Shown here: piece after piece, positions 47,322 through 57,313 of the stretch
Position numbering within the stretch: the first letter of the stretch is position 1
How the letters are laid out: each line of letters starts with the position of its first letter
NCBI RefSeq assembly: GCF_002733955.1
Contig: NZ_NVXQ01000001.1
Coordinates: 248,001 to 312,000 of the forward strand
Direction: 5' to 3'
DNA length: 64,000 nucleotides
From: Hoeflea sp.
Lineage (GTDB): Bacteria; Pseudomonadota; Alphaproteobacteria; Rhizobiales; Rhizobiaceae
Program-made: the position numbers and the translations under genes
Notes under the pieces: model-generated
What the model saw: the letters and a program-made list of their open reading frames with translations, nothing else
What the model was told of the DNA's origin: nothing
Database searches by the model: none

Positions 47322-49139
47322 TCACGCAGGGTCGGATAGGGTGATATCGTCTTTGAGCGGTTTGTCCAGCCGCTCGGATTCCCGCTTCGGCTTGATCAGC
47401 GGTTCCGGCGTGACAGGTCGCGTATGCAGTTTCTCCCGGCCCGCCAGCAGCCCCTCGACCGCCTGGATTGCAAGCCGTTCCTCGTCGCGGTGACGCACGT
47501 CTTCACTGATGGAGGCGGCATGGTCTTCCGATGTGCCAAGGGCTTCGAGTGTCTTGCGGCCGAAAAGCATGCCGGATTCGAAGGTTTCCCGTGCCTCGTA
47601 GTCGACACCGCGCGCGCGCAGCGACAGCGTATGCGTTCGGTCATAGGCCCGGGCAAAAATCCGCGCGGTCGGGAATTCCGCCTGGATCATGTCGACGATC
47701 CTGTCGGTGATTTCCTGCTTGTGAGTGCAGACGGCAACGATCTTGGCACGTTCGATCCCGGCGGCCACGAGAACATCCTTGCGGGTTCCGTCACCGAAAT
47801 AGATCTTGAACCCGAATTTGGAGGCGGAGCGGATCCGGTCGGCGGACTGATCGATGATGGTCACATCCGAGCCGCCGGCCAGTAGGATTTGCGAGGCGAT
47901 CTGGCCGAAACGGGAAAATCCGATCATCAGAACGTCGGAGCCGGCACCGGCGAAATCCTCGTCCATCTCCTCGTCCGTTGTCTCCCGCATCAGCCGGCTC
48001 GCGAGCCACGCGGCCAGCGGTGTCAGCGCCATGGAAATGGTGACGATGGCGACCAGCAGCGAAGCCGTCGACTGGGAAAAAACCCCTGCCGCGGCTGCAG
48101 CGCTGAAGATGACGAATCCGAATTCACCGCCCTGCGGCAGCAATCCGGCGATCTGGATGCTGGTGTTGTGATCCGAGCCGAAGGCCCGGCAGGCGCCGTA
48201 GATCACGAGCGCCTTGATGACCATCAGCACCGGAACCGAAATCAGGATCAGGACAATGTTCTCGCTGATCACGCTGAGGTCGAGTGACAGACCCACCGCC
48301 ATGAAGAACAGACCGAGCAGGATGCCGCGGAACGGTTCGATATCGGCCTCGAGCTCATGCCTGTAGGCTGATTCTGCCAGCATGACGCCAGCGATAAAGG
48401 CGCCCATTGCCATGGAAAGCCCGGCGAACTGCATCAGGGAACCAGAGGCCAGCACCACAAACAAGGCGGCCGCAATCATCGCCTCCTTGGCACCGGTTCC
48501 CGCGATCACCTGAAAAAGCGGGTTGAGAAGATACTTTCCTGCAGCCAGCAGAGCCACGATGGCTCCGACGGTGATGGCAATATCGGTAAAGATCGAGCCG
48601 CCGCCGTCACTCGTGACCGGTGCGACCAGGGGGACCAGTGCCAGGATCGGGACGATCGCCAGATCCTGAAACAACAGGATCGAGAAGGATTGCTGTCCGT
48701 ATCTCGTGTTGAGGTCGCCACGTTCTTCCAGGATCTGAATCCCGAATGCGGTTGATGACAACGCCAGTCCGAACCCGATCACCACGGCTGCGGGCCAGGG
48801 CTGCGCGCCAAACACCACTGCCGCGGCTATCAGAGCCAGTGCCGACACCAGAACCTGCATCAGCCCTAGTCCGAAGATATCGCGTCGCAATTGCCACAAC
48901 CGCGATGGCTTCAACTCGAGCCCGATGATGAACAACAGCAGCACCACGCCCAGTTCCGCGAAATGCAGAATTTCCTCGCCGTCACTGATAATCCGCAACA
49001 GCGGCCCAATCACGATACCCGCAGCCAGGTAGCCCAGAACGGTTCCCAGGCCGATTTTCTTGAACAAGGGAGCTGCGACCACGGCGCCGCACAAGAGGAC
49101 AAGAGCTTGGGAGTAAAGGTTGGCTTCGTCGCCTGCCAT
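47322..49139 (-). CDS. Kef-type K+/H+ antiporter (CPA2) with RCK domain
   Basis: The 605-residue protein has about twelve helices from residue 1 to 390 (GTVLGYLAAGIVIGPLLRI, LLLFIIGLELKPSRLW, QSFSILLFQDLAIVPIL). An RCK (TrkA-N) domain lies at about 410-530: VLMIGFSRFGQIASQILLAGGSDVTIIDQSADRI. KefB/KefC proteins expel potassium to acidify the cytoplasm during electrophile stress and are held shut by glutathione. It is the first gene of the kef-VOC-MATE operon. Confidence 0.93.
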   Translation of the reverse strand: MAGDEANLYSQALVLLCGAVVAAPLFKKIGLGTVLGYLAAGIVIGPLLRIISDGEEILHFAELGVVLLLFIIGLELKPSRLWQLRRDIFGLGLMQVLVSALALIAAAVVFGAQPWPAAVVIGFGLALSSTAFGIQILEERGDLNTRYGQQSFSILLFQDLAIVPILALVPLVAPVTSDGGGSIFTDIAITVGAIVALLAAGKYLLNPLFQVIAGTGAKEAMIAAALFVVLASGSLMQFAGLSMAMGAFIAGVMLAESAYRHELEADIEPFRGILLGLFFMAVGLSLDLSVISENIVLILISVPVLMVIKALVIYGACRAFGSDHNTSIQIAGLLPQGGEFGFVIFSAAAAAGVFSQSTASLLVAIVTISMALTPLAAWLASRLMRETTDEEMDEDFAGAGSDVLMIGFSRFGQIASQILLAGGSDVTIIDQSADRIRSASKFGFKIYFGDGTRKDVLVAAGIERAKIVAVCTHKQEITDRIVDMIQAEFPTARIFARAYDRTHTLSLRARGVDYEARETFESGMLFGRKTLEALGTSEDHAASISEDVRHRDEERLAIQAVEGLLAGREKLHTRPVTPEPLIKPKRESERLDKPLKDDITLSDPA

Positions 49140-49241
49140 TCAGGGCATTCCTTCGTCATTTACGGACCCGAGAGGACCATGTTGGGCTTGATGCTTGACC
49201 CTCGGGACAATACATGAGAGCCAAGTGAAAGGCCAAAAAAC

Positions 49242-50585
49242 ATGAGTGATACACAACAATCCGAAGGCTTGCTGGCAAAAGCCGAGCGACTTATCGGCCA
49301 CGCCCGCTCTGCAGGGGCTGATCAGGCTGATGCGCTGGTGGTTCGCAGCCGCTCCCGGTCGGCTTCGGTGCGCAATGGCCAGGTCGAAAACACCCAGTCT
49401 GCCGAATCAGACGATTTCAGTCTCCGGGTCTTTGTCGGCCAGAGGGTTGCGACCGTCCATGCCGGGCAAGGGACAGATGAAACAGCACTGGCCGAGCGCG
49501 CCGTGGCCATGGCACGCGTGTCGCCTGAAGATCCGCATGCCTGCCTCGCCGATGCCGAAATGCTTGCCAGTTCCTGGCCGGATCTCGACCTGTTTGATCC
49601 GACCGAACCCTCAGCCGACAGCCTGATCGAAGCGGCGAAGGCTGCGGAGGATGCGGCCCTCGCCGTTCCCGGTGTTGCAAGCTCCATTGGAGCAGGTGCC
49701 GGGACCGGCTTGTTCGGCATGGTACTGGCAACGTCCCACGGGTTTTCCGGCGCCTTCGAACGCTCCGGCTTCTCCCGCTCCGTCAGCGTCATTGCCGGCG
49801 AGGGCGTCAAGATGGAGCGCGATTACGATTTCGACAGTCGCGTCTTCTTTGCCGACCTTGATGATGCCGTAGCGATTGGCCGCAGCGCCGGCGAGCGCGC
49901 CGCCGCAAAGGTCAATCCGCGCAAGGTCAAGACCGGCTCCAACGTCACCGTGGTCTTCGATCCCCGGGTATCGCGTGGTCTGATTGGCCATCTGGTGTCG
50001 GCGATCAACGGCGCGTCGGTCGCGCGCAAGACATCCTTTCTCAAGGACATGATGGGCAAGAAGGTCGCCATTGACGGGCTGACCATGATCGACAACCCGT
50101 TTGTCCGCCGTGGCCCCGGCTCTCGCCCCTTCGACGGAGAAGGCGTGTCGGTTGGCCCGCTTACGATGATCGAGGATGGCGTGTTGCAGCAATGGTACCT
50201 GACCACGGCTGTTGCGCGCGAACTCGGTCTCAAGAGCAATGGACGCGCAAGCCGCGGCGGTGGTGTGTCTCCGTCCTCCACCAATGTCATCGTCAATCCC
50301 GGTCATCAGACCGCCGAGGAGCTGATTGCTTCGGTCGGCACCGGGTTTTATGTCACCGAACTGATCGGGCAGGGCGTGAATGGCGTCACCGGCGAGTACA
50401 GCCGCGGCGCATCCGGTTTCTGGATCGAGAATGGCAAGCTGAGTTTCGCCGTATCGGAAGTGACCATCGCATCGAACCTCAAGGACATGTTCAAGCGGAT
50501 GACCTTCGCCAATGACATCGATACCAGGTTCTCGATCGCCGCGCCGACCATTGCCGTTGAAGGCATGACCCTTGCGGGTGAATGA
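49242..50585 (+). CDS. pmbA: TldD/PmbA family protein, PmbA (TldE)-like
   Basis: The 447-residue product is the PmbA/TldE half of the TldD/TldE metalloprotease. The TldD partner holds the HExxxH site, and none is seen here. VRSRSRSASVRNGQVENTQ near residue 35, NVTVVFDPRVSRGLIGHLV and MIDNPFVRRGPGSRPFDGEGV are typical. It heads the operon with cysQ-like, DUF4170 and the LPS genes, an order widely kept in Rhizobiales. It is divergent from kef. Confidence 0.9.
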   Translation: MSDTQQSEGLLAKAERLIGHARSAGADQADALVVRSRSRSASVRNGQVENTQSAESDDFSLRVFVGQRVATVHAGQGTDETALAERAVAMARVSPEDPHACLADAEMLASSWPDLDLFDPTEPSADSLIEAAKAAEDAALAVPGVASSIGAGAGTGLFGMVLATSHGFSGAFERSGFSRSVSVIAGEGVKMERDYDFDSRVFFADLDDAVAIGRSAGERAAAKVNPRKVKTGSNVTVVFDPRVSRGLIGHLVSAINGASVARKTSFLKDMMGKKVAIDGLTMIDNPFVRRGPGSRPFDGEGVSVGPLTMIEDGVLQQWYLTTAVARELGLKSNGRASRGGGVSPSSTNVIVNPGHQTAEELIASVGTGFYVTELIGQGVNGVTGEYSRGASGFWIENGKLSFAVSEVTIASNLKDMFKRMTFANDIDTRFSIAAPTIAVEGMTLAGE

Positions 50586-51391
50586 TGGGGGCTGACATCG
50601 CGCCATATGCCGACGATCTTGCCCTGATGGTCGAGGCGTCGCGTATGGCGGCCGATATCGGCATGTCGCATTTCCGCAAGGATCCGGAGGTCTGGTACAA
50701 GAACGAGGGGCGCTCGCCGGTCAGCGAAGCCGACATCGCCATAGACAAGCTTCTCAAGCAGGTTCTGCTCAACGCCCGGCCGGATTACGGTTGGCTGTCG
50801 GAGGAACTGGAGGACACCGAACACCGGCTTGCCGACCGTCGCGTGTTCATTGTCGACCCGATTGACGGCACCCGCGCTTATGTCGGTGGCCGCCCCGACT
50901 GGTGTGTCAGCGTCGGCCTGGTTGAAGACGGCAGGCCCGTGGCCGGCGTTCTGGCAGCACCGGCGCGCGGGGAAGTCTGGAAGGCGCATTTGGGCGGCGG
51001 GGCTTTCCTCAACAATGATCGCCTCCTTGCCACCGATGCCGTGTCCGGCGACCGCTTGCGGGTTGCCGTTCCCGACATCGTTGCCAAGGAGATGCGGCGC
51101 GGAGCCGAGACCGGCCTGAACAAGGTCGCCGGCGGTCCGTCCCTGGCGCTCAGGGTGGCGGCTGTTGCGCAAGGCGAACTGGACGGGGTGTTCGTACGGC
51201 CCCAGGCCAGCGAGTGGGACCTGGCTGCAGCCGACGTGATGCTTGCCGAAACCGGGCATGTTCTCGTCGATCGGGCGGGCCGGCGCATGCTGTACAATCA
51301 GCCCGATCCGTCGCGCGGGCTTTTGCTGGCCGCATCTCACCGGCAGGTGCCGGATTTGCTGGGCTTGCTGCAGTCGCCCGCGAGCCATTGA
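50582..51391 (+). CDS. cysQ: 3'(2'),5'-bisphosphate nucleotidase / inositol phosphatase family (CysQ-like)
   Basis: The 269-residue protein has the Mg2+-dependent inositol phosphatase fold: WLSEE (71-75), DPIDGTRAY (92-100), and WDLAAADVML near 215. CysQ members recycle PAP from sulfate metabolism; SuhB members hydrolyse inositol phosphates. The neighbours favour CysQ by precedent only. The ATG overlaps the pmbA stop. Confidence 0.88.
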   Translation: MMGADIAPYADDLALMVEASRMAADIGMSHFRKDPEVWYKNEGRSPVSEADIAIDKLLKQVLLNARPDYGWLSEELEDTEHRLADRRVFIVDPIDGTRAYVGGRPDWCVSVGLVEDGRPVAGVLAAPARGEVWKAHLGGGAFLNNDRLLATDAVSGDRLRVAVPDIVAKEMRRGAETGLNKVAGGPSLALRVAAVAQGELDGVFVRPQASEWDLAAADVMLAETGHVLVDRAGRRMLYNQPDPSRGLLLAASHRQVPDLLGLLQSPASH

Positions 51392-51454
51392 CCTTTTAGC
51401 CGAATTGCCGCAAACCCCGTTTTGATCAATGATACCGTTTTCTGGAGTGATCCC

Positions 51455-51703
51455 ATGGCTGATGGCAATAACAAACAGCTTTTGCATCTTGTTTTCGGCG
51501 GCGAGCTTGAAAGCTTGGAATCGATGAATTTCAGGGATCTGGATGCACTCGACATCGTCGGCATCTACCCCAACTACGCTGCCGCCCATGCGGCCTGGAA
51601 ATCGAAGGCGCAGATGACGGTAGACAACGCCCATATGCGCTACTTCATCGTGCATATGCACCGGATGCTTGATCCGCATGATGAAAGCAAAACCGCGTCC
51701 TGA
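51455..51703 (+). CDS. DUF4170 protein
   Basis: The 82-residue product (MADGNNKQLLHLVFGGELESLESMNF ... MRYFIVHMHRMLDP) matches DUF4170. The family is short, soluble and of unknown function, and is often beside lipid A genes in alphaproteobacteria. GGAG lies seven bases before ATG 51455; a longer frame starting at 51422 is less likely. Confidence 0.85.
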   Translation: MADGNNKQLLHLVFGGELESLESMNFRDLDALDIVGIYPNYAAAHAAWKSKAQMTVDNAHMRYFIVHMHRMLDPHDESKTAS

Positions 51704-51722
51704 GACGTAAGCGAAAGACGAG

Positions 51723-52493
51723 ATGATTAAACCGGACGCCGAAAGCGCGCCACAGCTCAGGCAGCTTGGCGAGACGTTCAACAGGCGGCGTCTGAGCAAG
51801 AGGCTGTTGCAGTCGGAACTGGTTCAGCGGACCGGTTCGGCGCTGATCGGCTGGACACTGGGTTCGATCTGGCGGAGCAACCGCGACAACGGCACCTCGA
51901 CAGATTGGGAAACAATGCTCGACGGCGAATGGCCGGCGATCTTTGCGCTGTGGCATGGACAGCATTTGCTCGTTCCCTATGCCAGCCCGTCCGACAGGAA
52001 ATTCACCTCGCTGGTCTCGCGCAGTGCTGATGCGGAAATCAATGCCCGGGTTCTCACACGCGCCGGCATCGACGTGATCCGTGGCTCGGGTGGACGTGAA
52101 TCCTCGCGCACCGATACCGGCAAGGGGGGCGTCAAGGCGCTGATCTCAATGCGGACCGCGCTCAAGCGTGGCGTCAATGTTGTCATGATTGCCGATATCT
52201 CGAAGGGCGAGCCGCGCCGGGCGGGGGAGGGGATTGTCACCCTGGCCAAGATTTCCGGCCGGCCGATCGTGCCCGTGGCCCTGGCCACCAGCCGTCGCCG
52301 GGTGCTTGAGAAAACCTGGGACAAGACCACCATCAACCTGCCGTTTGGCACACGCAGCGTGCGGCTGGCGCCGCCGATCTATGTAACTCCGAAGGCAGAT
52401 GAACAGGAAATGGCGGATGCGCGTTTGAAGGTGACTGCGGAACTCAATCGCGTCACGGAGGAAGCCATGCGCGCCGTCGAGGCTGGCACATGA
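51723..52493 (+). CDS. DUF374/lysophospholipid acyltransferase-like protein
   Basis: The 256-residue product resembles DUF374, an acyltransferase-like family near Kdo transferase genes. FALWHGQHLLVPYAS near residues 80-94 is the expected H motif, but the H-x4-D acid is missing. RGSGGRESSRTDTGKGG and MIADISKGEPRRAGEGIVTLAK follow. The product may act in lipid A or LPS acylation, or may not be an acyltransferase. It overlaps waaA by four bases. Confidence 0.85.
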   Translation: MIKPDAESAPQLRQLGETFNRRRLSKRLLQSELVQRTGSALIGWTLGSIWRSNRDNGTSTDWETMLDGEWPAIFALWHGQHLLVPYASPSDRKFTSLVSRSADAEINARVLTRAGIDVIRGSGGRESSRTDTGKGGVKALISMRTALKRGVNVVMIADISKGEPRRAGEGIVTLAKISGRPIVPVALATSRRRVLEKTWDKTTINLPFGTRSVRLAPPIYVTPKADEQEMADARLKVTAELNRVTEEAMRAVEAGT

Positions 52494-53833
52494 GCCGCGG
52501 CTGGGCTCGCGCGGCGCTTGTCGGCTACCGCTGGTTCGGCGCGGGTATCTACCCGTTGCTCGGACCCTACCTCGCCATCCGCGCCGCCAAGGGCAAGGAA
52601 GAGCGCGCCCGCCGAAACGAACGCTACGGCCGCTCGAAGATCGCCCGCCCGGACGGGCCCCTTGTCTGGTTCCATGCTGCCAGCGTCGGCGAGACCACGG
52701 CCGTCGTTCCTTTGATCAACGAAGTGCGTCGCCGCGGTATTGCCGTCGTGCTGACGACGGGAACCGTGACATCGGCCGGCGTCGCCCGCGAGCGGCTTGG
52801 CGACAACGTGATCCACCAGTATGTGCCGCTGGATCTCAAGCCTGCGGTTTCCCGTTTCCTCGATCACTGGAAGCCCGATCTGGCGATCATCGCCGAATCC
52901 GAGATCTGGCCGATGACGATCCTCGAACTGGGCTCGCGGCGGACGCCGCAGGTTCTGGTCAACGGCCGCCTGTCGGACCGCTCCTTCGCGCGCTGGAACA
53001 AGCGCCCGAGCCTTGCCGATGCCCTGTTCGAAAACCTCTCCCACGTTGTGGCCCAGTCCGATCTTGATGCCGAAAGGTTCCTGGCGCTCGGTGCCCGCCC
53101 TGTTTCGGTCTCGGGAAATCTCAAGGTCGACACGACCGCCCCGCCCTGGGACGCGGAAGAGCTCGACAAGCTCAAGGCGCAGGTTCGGGACCGGCCAACC
53201 TGGGCGGCAATCTCGACCTTCGAGGGCGAAGACGAGATCGCCGCGGCGGTGCACAAGTCGCTCGCGCCGCGCCACAAGCAGCTTACCCTGTTGGTTCCCC
53301 GCCATCCCGAGCGCGGCGATGCCATCGAGGCCATGCTGAAGGAAAGAGGCCTGAAGGTTGCACGCCGATCCCGGGGTGAGCCGATCGAGCCGTCAACCGA
53401 TGTCTATCTCGGCGACACCATTGGCGAGATGGGCCTCTATCTCAATCTCACCGACATCGTCTTCGTCGGCAAGTCGTTGAAGGGCGGCGGCGGACAGAAC
53501 CCGCTCGAACCCGCCATGCTCGGTTGCGCCGTGCTGTCGGGCAGCAACACCGAGAATTTCCGCGAAAGCTACGCCCGTCTGCTCAAGAACGGCGGCGCGC
53601 GCTATGTGCGCGATGGCGAGATGCTGGCAAAGGCGGTGCATTTCCTTCTGTCCAACCCGCAGGCCCGCAAGACCATGGCCGAGGGCGGCGAAAAGACCCT
53701 GCGAGACATGCGCGGTGCCTTGAAGTCCACCATTCGCGCGCTTGAACCCTACATCAACCCACTGACCGTCAAGGCCCGGCTGCTGCCGCGCGACAACGAG
53801 AATACGGAGAGCCGCGGAGGGGGGCAATGGTAA
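52490..53833 (+). CDS. waaA: 3-deoxy-D-manno-octulosonic-acid transferase
   Basis: WaaA (KdtA) adds Kdo residues to the lipid A precursor at the inner membrane. The 447-residue protein has an N-terminal membrane-proximal helix region, WFHAASVGETTAVVPLI near residue 60, NGRLSDRSFARWN near 161, and IVFVGKSLKGGGGQNPLEPA near 324. It overlaps the DUF374 gene by four bases and lpxK by seven, so the three are tightly coupled. Confidence 0.95.
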   Translation: MSRGWARAALVGYRWFGAGIYPLLGPYLAIRAAKGKEERARRNERYGRSKIARPDGPLVWFHAASVGETTAVVPLINEVRRRGIAVVLTTGTVTSAGVARERLGDNVIHQYVPLDLKPAVSRFLDHWKPDLAIIAESEIWPMTILELGSRRTPQVLVNGRLSDRSFARWNKRPSLADALFENLSHVVAQSDLDAERFLALGARPVSVSGNLKVDTTAPPWDAEELDKLKAQVRDRPTWAAISTFEGEDEIAAAVHKSLAPRHKQLTLLVPRHPERGDAIEAMLKERGLKVARRSRGEPIEPSTDVYLGDTIGEMGLYLNLTDIVFVGKSLKGGGGQNPLEPAMLGCAVLSGSNTENFRESYARLLKNGGARYVRDGEMLAKAVHFLLSNPQARKTMAEGGEKTLRDMRGALKSTIRALEPYINPLTVKARLLPRDNENTESRGGGQW

Positions 53834-54849
53834 GCGAAGCCCCGCCGTTCTGGTGGCAATCTTCCGGCATACAGTCTGCGCTGCTTTCGCCCTTCGGCTG
53901 GATCTATGGTCGTGTCGCCCGCCGCATCATGGACAAGAGAGTGCGCAAGGCGGTTGACGTGCCGGTCATATGCGTCGGCAATTTCACCGTCGGCGGATCC
54001 GGCAAGACCCCCACGGCGCTGGCGCTGGCCAGCGCGGCGATTGAGCGCGGACTGAAACCCGGCTTTCTGTCCCGGGGCTATGGCGGCGGTGTTCATCACG
54101 CCACAGTCGTGGATCTCGAAAAAGACACCGCACGGCTTGTTGGCGACGAGCCGATGTTGCTGGCCGCAAAGGCCACGACTGTCGTCTCGCCCAACCGCGC
54201 CGAAGGCGCCGATCTGCTGGCCAGCGAAGGTGTCGATCTCATCATCATGGATGACGGTTTTCAAAGCGCCCGGCTGGTCTTTGATCAGGCGCTTCTGGTG
54301 GTCGATGCCCGCCGCGGTGTCGGCAATGGCTGCGTCTTTCCCGCCGGCCCGGTTCGTGCACCGGTGATCGATCAGCTTCGCCACGCCGATGCACTGATCG
54401 TTGTGGGTGAGGGAGATGGCGCCGATCGAATGATCAGACTGGCCGCGCGGGCTGCAAAGCCGATACACCTTGCCCGCTTGCAGCCACGCAACGGCGCACA
54501 GTTCAGAGATCGCAATTGTCTGGCTTTTGCCGCCATTGGCGACCCCGAGAAATTCTTCAAGACGCTTGAGGACGCCCATGTCCGTCTGGCGCGGTGCAAG
54601 AGCTACCCCGATCATCACCCGTTCACCGAAGACGAAATCAGGGAGCTGCTTGCGGAAGCCGAGCTCTATGGCCTCGAACTGATCACCACCGGCAAGGATT
54701 ACGTCCGCCTGCAGGCCGGACACGGCAATGCAGCCGAGCTGGTGGAGAAGACTTCGGTTCTGGAAATCGATCTGGCCTTCGACAGTCCCGATGTTCCAGG
54801 CGCAATAATCGAGGCAGCCCTGTCCGCGTTCAAACGGCGTCGCGGATAG
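53827..54849 (+). CDS. lpxK: Tetraacyldisaccharide 4'-kinase
   Basis: LpxK phosphorylates the 4' position of the lipid A disaccharide. The 340-residue product has the Walker A loop NFTVGGSGKTP (residues 52-62) after an N-terminal membrane helix, GFLSRGYGGG near 80, and MDDGFQSARL near 142. It is the last gene of the operon and is convergent with the DUF2093 gene, 15 bases away. Confidence 0.95.
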   Translation: MVSEAPPFWWQSSGIQSALLSPFGWIYGRVARRIMDKRVRKAVDVPVICVGNFTVGGSGKTPTALALASAAIERGLKPGFLSRGYGGGVHHATVVDLEKDTARLVGDEPMLLAAKATTVVSPNRAEGADLLASEGVDLIIMDDGFQSARLVFDQALLVVDARRGVGNGCVFPAGPVRAPVIDQLRHADALIVVGEGDGADRMIRLAARAAKPIHLARLQPRNGAQFRDRNCLAFAAIGDPEKFFKTLEDAHVRLARCKSYPDHHPFTEDEIRELLAEAELYGLELITTGKDYVRLQAGHGNAAELVEKTSVLEIDLAFDSPDVPGAIIEAALSAFKRRRG

Positions 54850-54864
54850 CAACGCTGAAAGGCT

Positions 54865-55089
54865 TCAGGGCTGGGGCAGCCGTCCGGCGCGCTGTTCGGC
54901 CGTGACCGAGGCGTTGACGTCGACATAGGGCTCCTGCCGCTCGACGCTCCAGTATTTCAGCTCTTCGATCGGGATGATGTTTCCGGTGATAGCGCAGACC
55001 ACGTGATTGCCCGGCATCAGGATCTGAAAGTCGCCGTCGAGATAGCGAATTTTTGCCGGACGCTCGCCGGGGCCTTCAAAACGGTTCAT
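54865..55089 (-). CDS. DUF2093 protein
   Basis: The 74-residue product matches DUF2093: KIRYLDGDFQILMPGNHVVCAITGNIIPIEELKYWSVERQEPYV. The family is small, soluble, alphaproteobacterial and uncharacterised. It lies 87 bases downstream of mutL on the same strand, so may share its transcript. Confidence 0.85.
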   Translation of the reverse strand: MNRFEGPGERPAKIRYLDGDFQILMPGNHVVCAITGNIIPIEELKYWSVERQEPYVDVNASVTAEQRAGRLPQP

Positions 55090-55176
55090 GCGGACTGCTC
55101 CGGTTTCGATCTTGGCTGTTCTATGCCGTTTCGGCGTCGAAATTGCAAGATTTGCTGATCAGGTGACGGCGAGCTG

Positions 55177-57018
55177 TCAGCGACGCGAGAACAGTTTCTC
55201 GATATCGCTGAGCTTCAGCTCGATATAGGTCGGCCGCCCGTGGTTGCACTGTCCCGAACCCGGCGTCCGTTCCATTTCTCTGAGCAGGGCGTTCATTTCC
55301 TCGGTCACAAGCCGCCGCCCGGACCTGACCGACCCGTGGCAGGCCATCGTCGAGGCCACAGCCTCGAGCCGGTCGCGCAAACCGGTCGAGCTGTCCCATT
55401 CCGCAATCTCGTCGGCCATGTCGCGCACCAGGCCTGCCACGTCGGCTTCGCCCAGCATCGCGGGCGTCTCCCTCACGGCAATTGCACCAGGCCCGAACCG
55501 TTCCAGCACCAGTCCGAACTCTGCCAGGTCATCGGCGCGCTCTGCCAGCCGATCGCAATCATCTTCCGGCAGGTCGATGATTTCCGGCAGCAGCAGGATT
55601 TGCGACGCAACCTTTCCGGCCCGGAGCGCTGTCTTGAATCGCTCGAAGACGAGCCGTTCATGCGCGGCATGCTGATCGACAATCACCAGCCCGTCCCGCG
55701 TCTGCGCCACGATGTAGTTCTCGTGGATTTGCGTTCGCGCCGCGCCAAGCGGGTTCTCGACGGTGGAAAGATCAGTCGAGCTGTCGTCCGACCGCGCCGA
55801 GGGCATGGCGGTTTCGGCGATCTCCGGCTGCGCGGGTTCGGAAAAGCCGGTGCCGACGCCGTTCAGGGGCCGCGATGGCGAAGTCGTGGCTTGCCAGCCC
55901 CCGGCCGGGCTCCGTGATGCGAAGCTTCCCGCGAAACCGGGGCGAAACGGTTCGACTGGTGCGGATCCGGCTGCATTCTGAGGTGACCGAAACGCCTGAG
56001 CAAGGCCGACGCTGGCCGACGGCGAAGCGCGGTCTCCGCCCGCGAGCAGAGCCTGCCGGATGGCACCGATGATAAGACCGCGCACCAGGCCCGGATCGCG
56101 GAACCTCACGTCCGACTTGGCTGGATGCACGTTGACATCCACCAGCGCCGGATCAAGCGTGATCCACAACACGGCCACTGGATAGCGTCCCCGCGGCAAG
56201 GTGTCGGAATAGGCCGCGCGAATGGCGGTCAGGATCTGCTTGTCCTGCACCGGGCGGCCATTGACGAAGGCGTATTGCGACAGCGAATTGGCCTTGTTCC
56301 ACGTCGGCAGGCCGACGTGTCCGGCCAGGCCGACCTCCTCGCGGGCCGCATCCAGCGCGATGGTGTTTGCGGCAAATTCGGCGCCCAGCACCTGGGCTAT
56401 ACGCGCCAGCCTGTCTTCACCCGTCGCCGGCAGGTCCAGCGTCGAGCGGTCCGGACCCGACAGCGTGAAGCGGACGGCGGGAAAGGCCATTGCGATGCGC
56501 CGCACAGTTTCCGTGATCGCCGCGGTCTCGGCGCGGTCCGACTTGAGAAATTTCAGCCGTGCCGGGGTGGCGAAGAACAGATCGCGGACTTCAACCGTGG
56601 TTCCCTGGTTGGCGGCTGCCGGCCGGAGCGGCGCCAGGACGCCACCTGCCAGCGAGACCTCGTTGGCATGCGGCGTGTTGTGCGGACGCGATCTGAGCGT
56701 CAGCCGCGCCACCGAGCCGATGGAAGGCAGGGCCTCACCGCGAAACCCGAGCGTCGAAATGTCATCAAGACGCTGATCGATCTTGGACGTGCAATGGCGG
56801 CGGACTGCCAGCGTCAGGTCATCGGCGTCCATCCCCATGCCATCGTCGATCACGCGGATGAGCGCCTTGCCTCCGGCAGCCGTCGCGATTTCGACCTTTC
56901 GGGCACCGGCATCGATGGCGTTCTCGACGAGTTCCTTGACGACGCTCGCCGGCCGCTCGATGACTTCACCGGCGGCAATCTGGTTGATCAGGGTTTCTGG
57001 CAGTTGATGAACGCGCAT
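55177..57018 (-). CDS. mutL: DNA mismatch repair protein MutL (endonuclease type)
   Basis: The 613-residue protein has the GHL ATPase motifs: [28 protein letters not shown] (with E32), [17 protein letters not shown] and [16 protein letters not shown]. The C-terminal endonuclease signature [21 protein letters not shown] and QCNHGRPT are all present. So this MutL probably nicks DNA itself, fitting organisms without MutH and Dam-directed repair. ATG 57018 fits the conserved [10 protein letters not shown] start. A proline/alanine-rich linker separates the domains. Confidence 0.96.
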   Translation of the reverse strand: MRVHQLPETLINQIAAGEVIERPASVVKELVENAIDAGARKVEIATAAGGKALIRVIDDGMGMDADDLTLAVRRHCTSKIDQRLDDISTLGFRGEALPSIGSVARLTLRSRPHNTPHANEVSLAGGVLAPLRPAAANQGTTVEVRDLFFATPARLKFLKSDRAETAAITETVRRIAMAFPAVRFTLSGPDRSTLDLPATGEDRLARIAQVLGAEFAANTIALDAAREEVGLAGHVGLPTWNKANSLSQYAFVNGRPVQDKQILTAIRAAYSDTLPRGRYPVAVLWITLDPALVDVNVHPAKSDVRFRDPGLVRGLIIGAIRQALLAGGDRASPSASVGLAQAFRSPQNAAGSAPVEPFRPGFAGSFASRSPAGGWQATTSPSRPLNGVGTGFSEPAQPEIAETAMPSARSDDSSTDLSTVENPLGAARTQIHENYIVAQTRDGLVIVDQHAAHERLVFERFKTALRAGKVASQILLLPEIIDLPEDDCDRLAERADDLAEFGLVLERFGPGAIAVRETPAMLGEADVAGLVRDMADEIAEWDSSTGLRDRLEAVASTMACHGSVRSGRRLVTEEMNALLREMERTPGSGQCNHGRPTYIELKLSDIEKLFSRR

Positions 57019-57313
57019 GGTCTCATGTTGAGGGATTCGGACTTGGGCGCAATGTCTGCCGGCCAATTGAAGCAGGAAAAAGGATTTATTGACGCGTTTC
57101 GTTGCTCACGCCGGTCCTCATTCCACATCAAACCGCATGGATTGTCATTCGTGGTTAAGTGCGGCTTAACCCTCCGCTGACATAGTCAAAACAAGTTTCC
57201 GCCAGCTTTTCTGCTCAGTCGCTGGACGGTTGCTTGACGGCAGTGAAAAGGGGCGCGCGGTGCGGTCTTTAACGTGATCCCGTTCATCAGTTCGGGCATC
57301 GGATCGAAGTAAT

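Noticed and set aside
56125..57180. 351-codon plus-strand frame
   Set aside because: It is antisense to mutL. MutL has all its ATPase and endonuclease motifs on the other strand.
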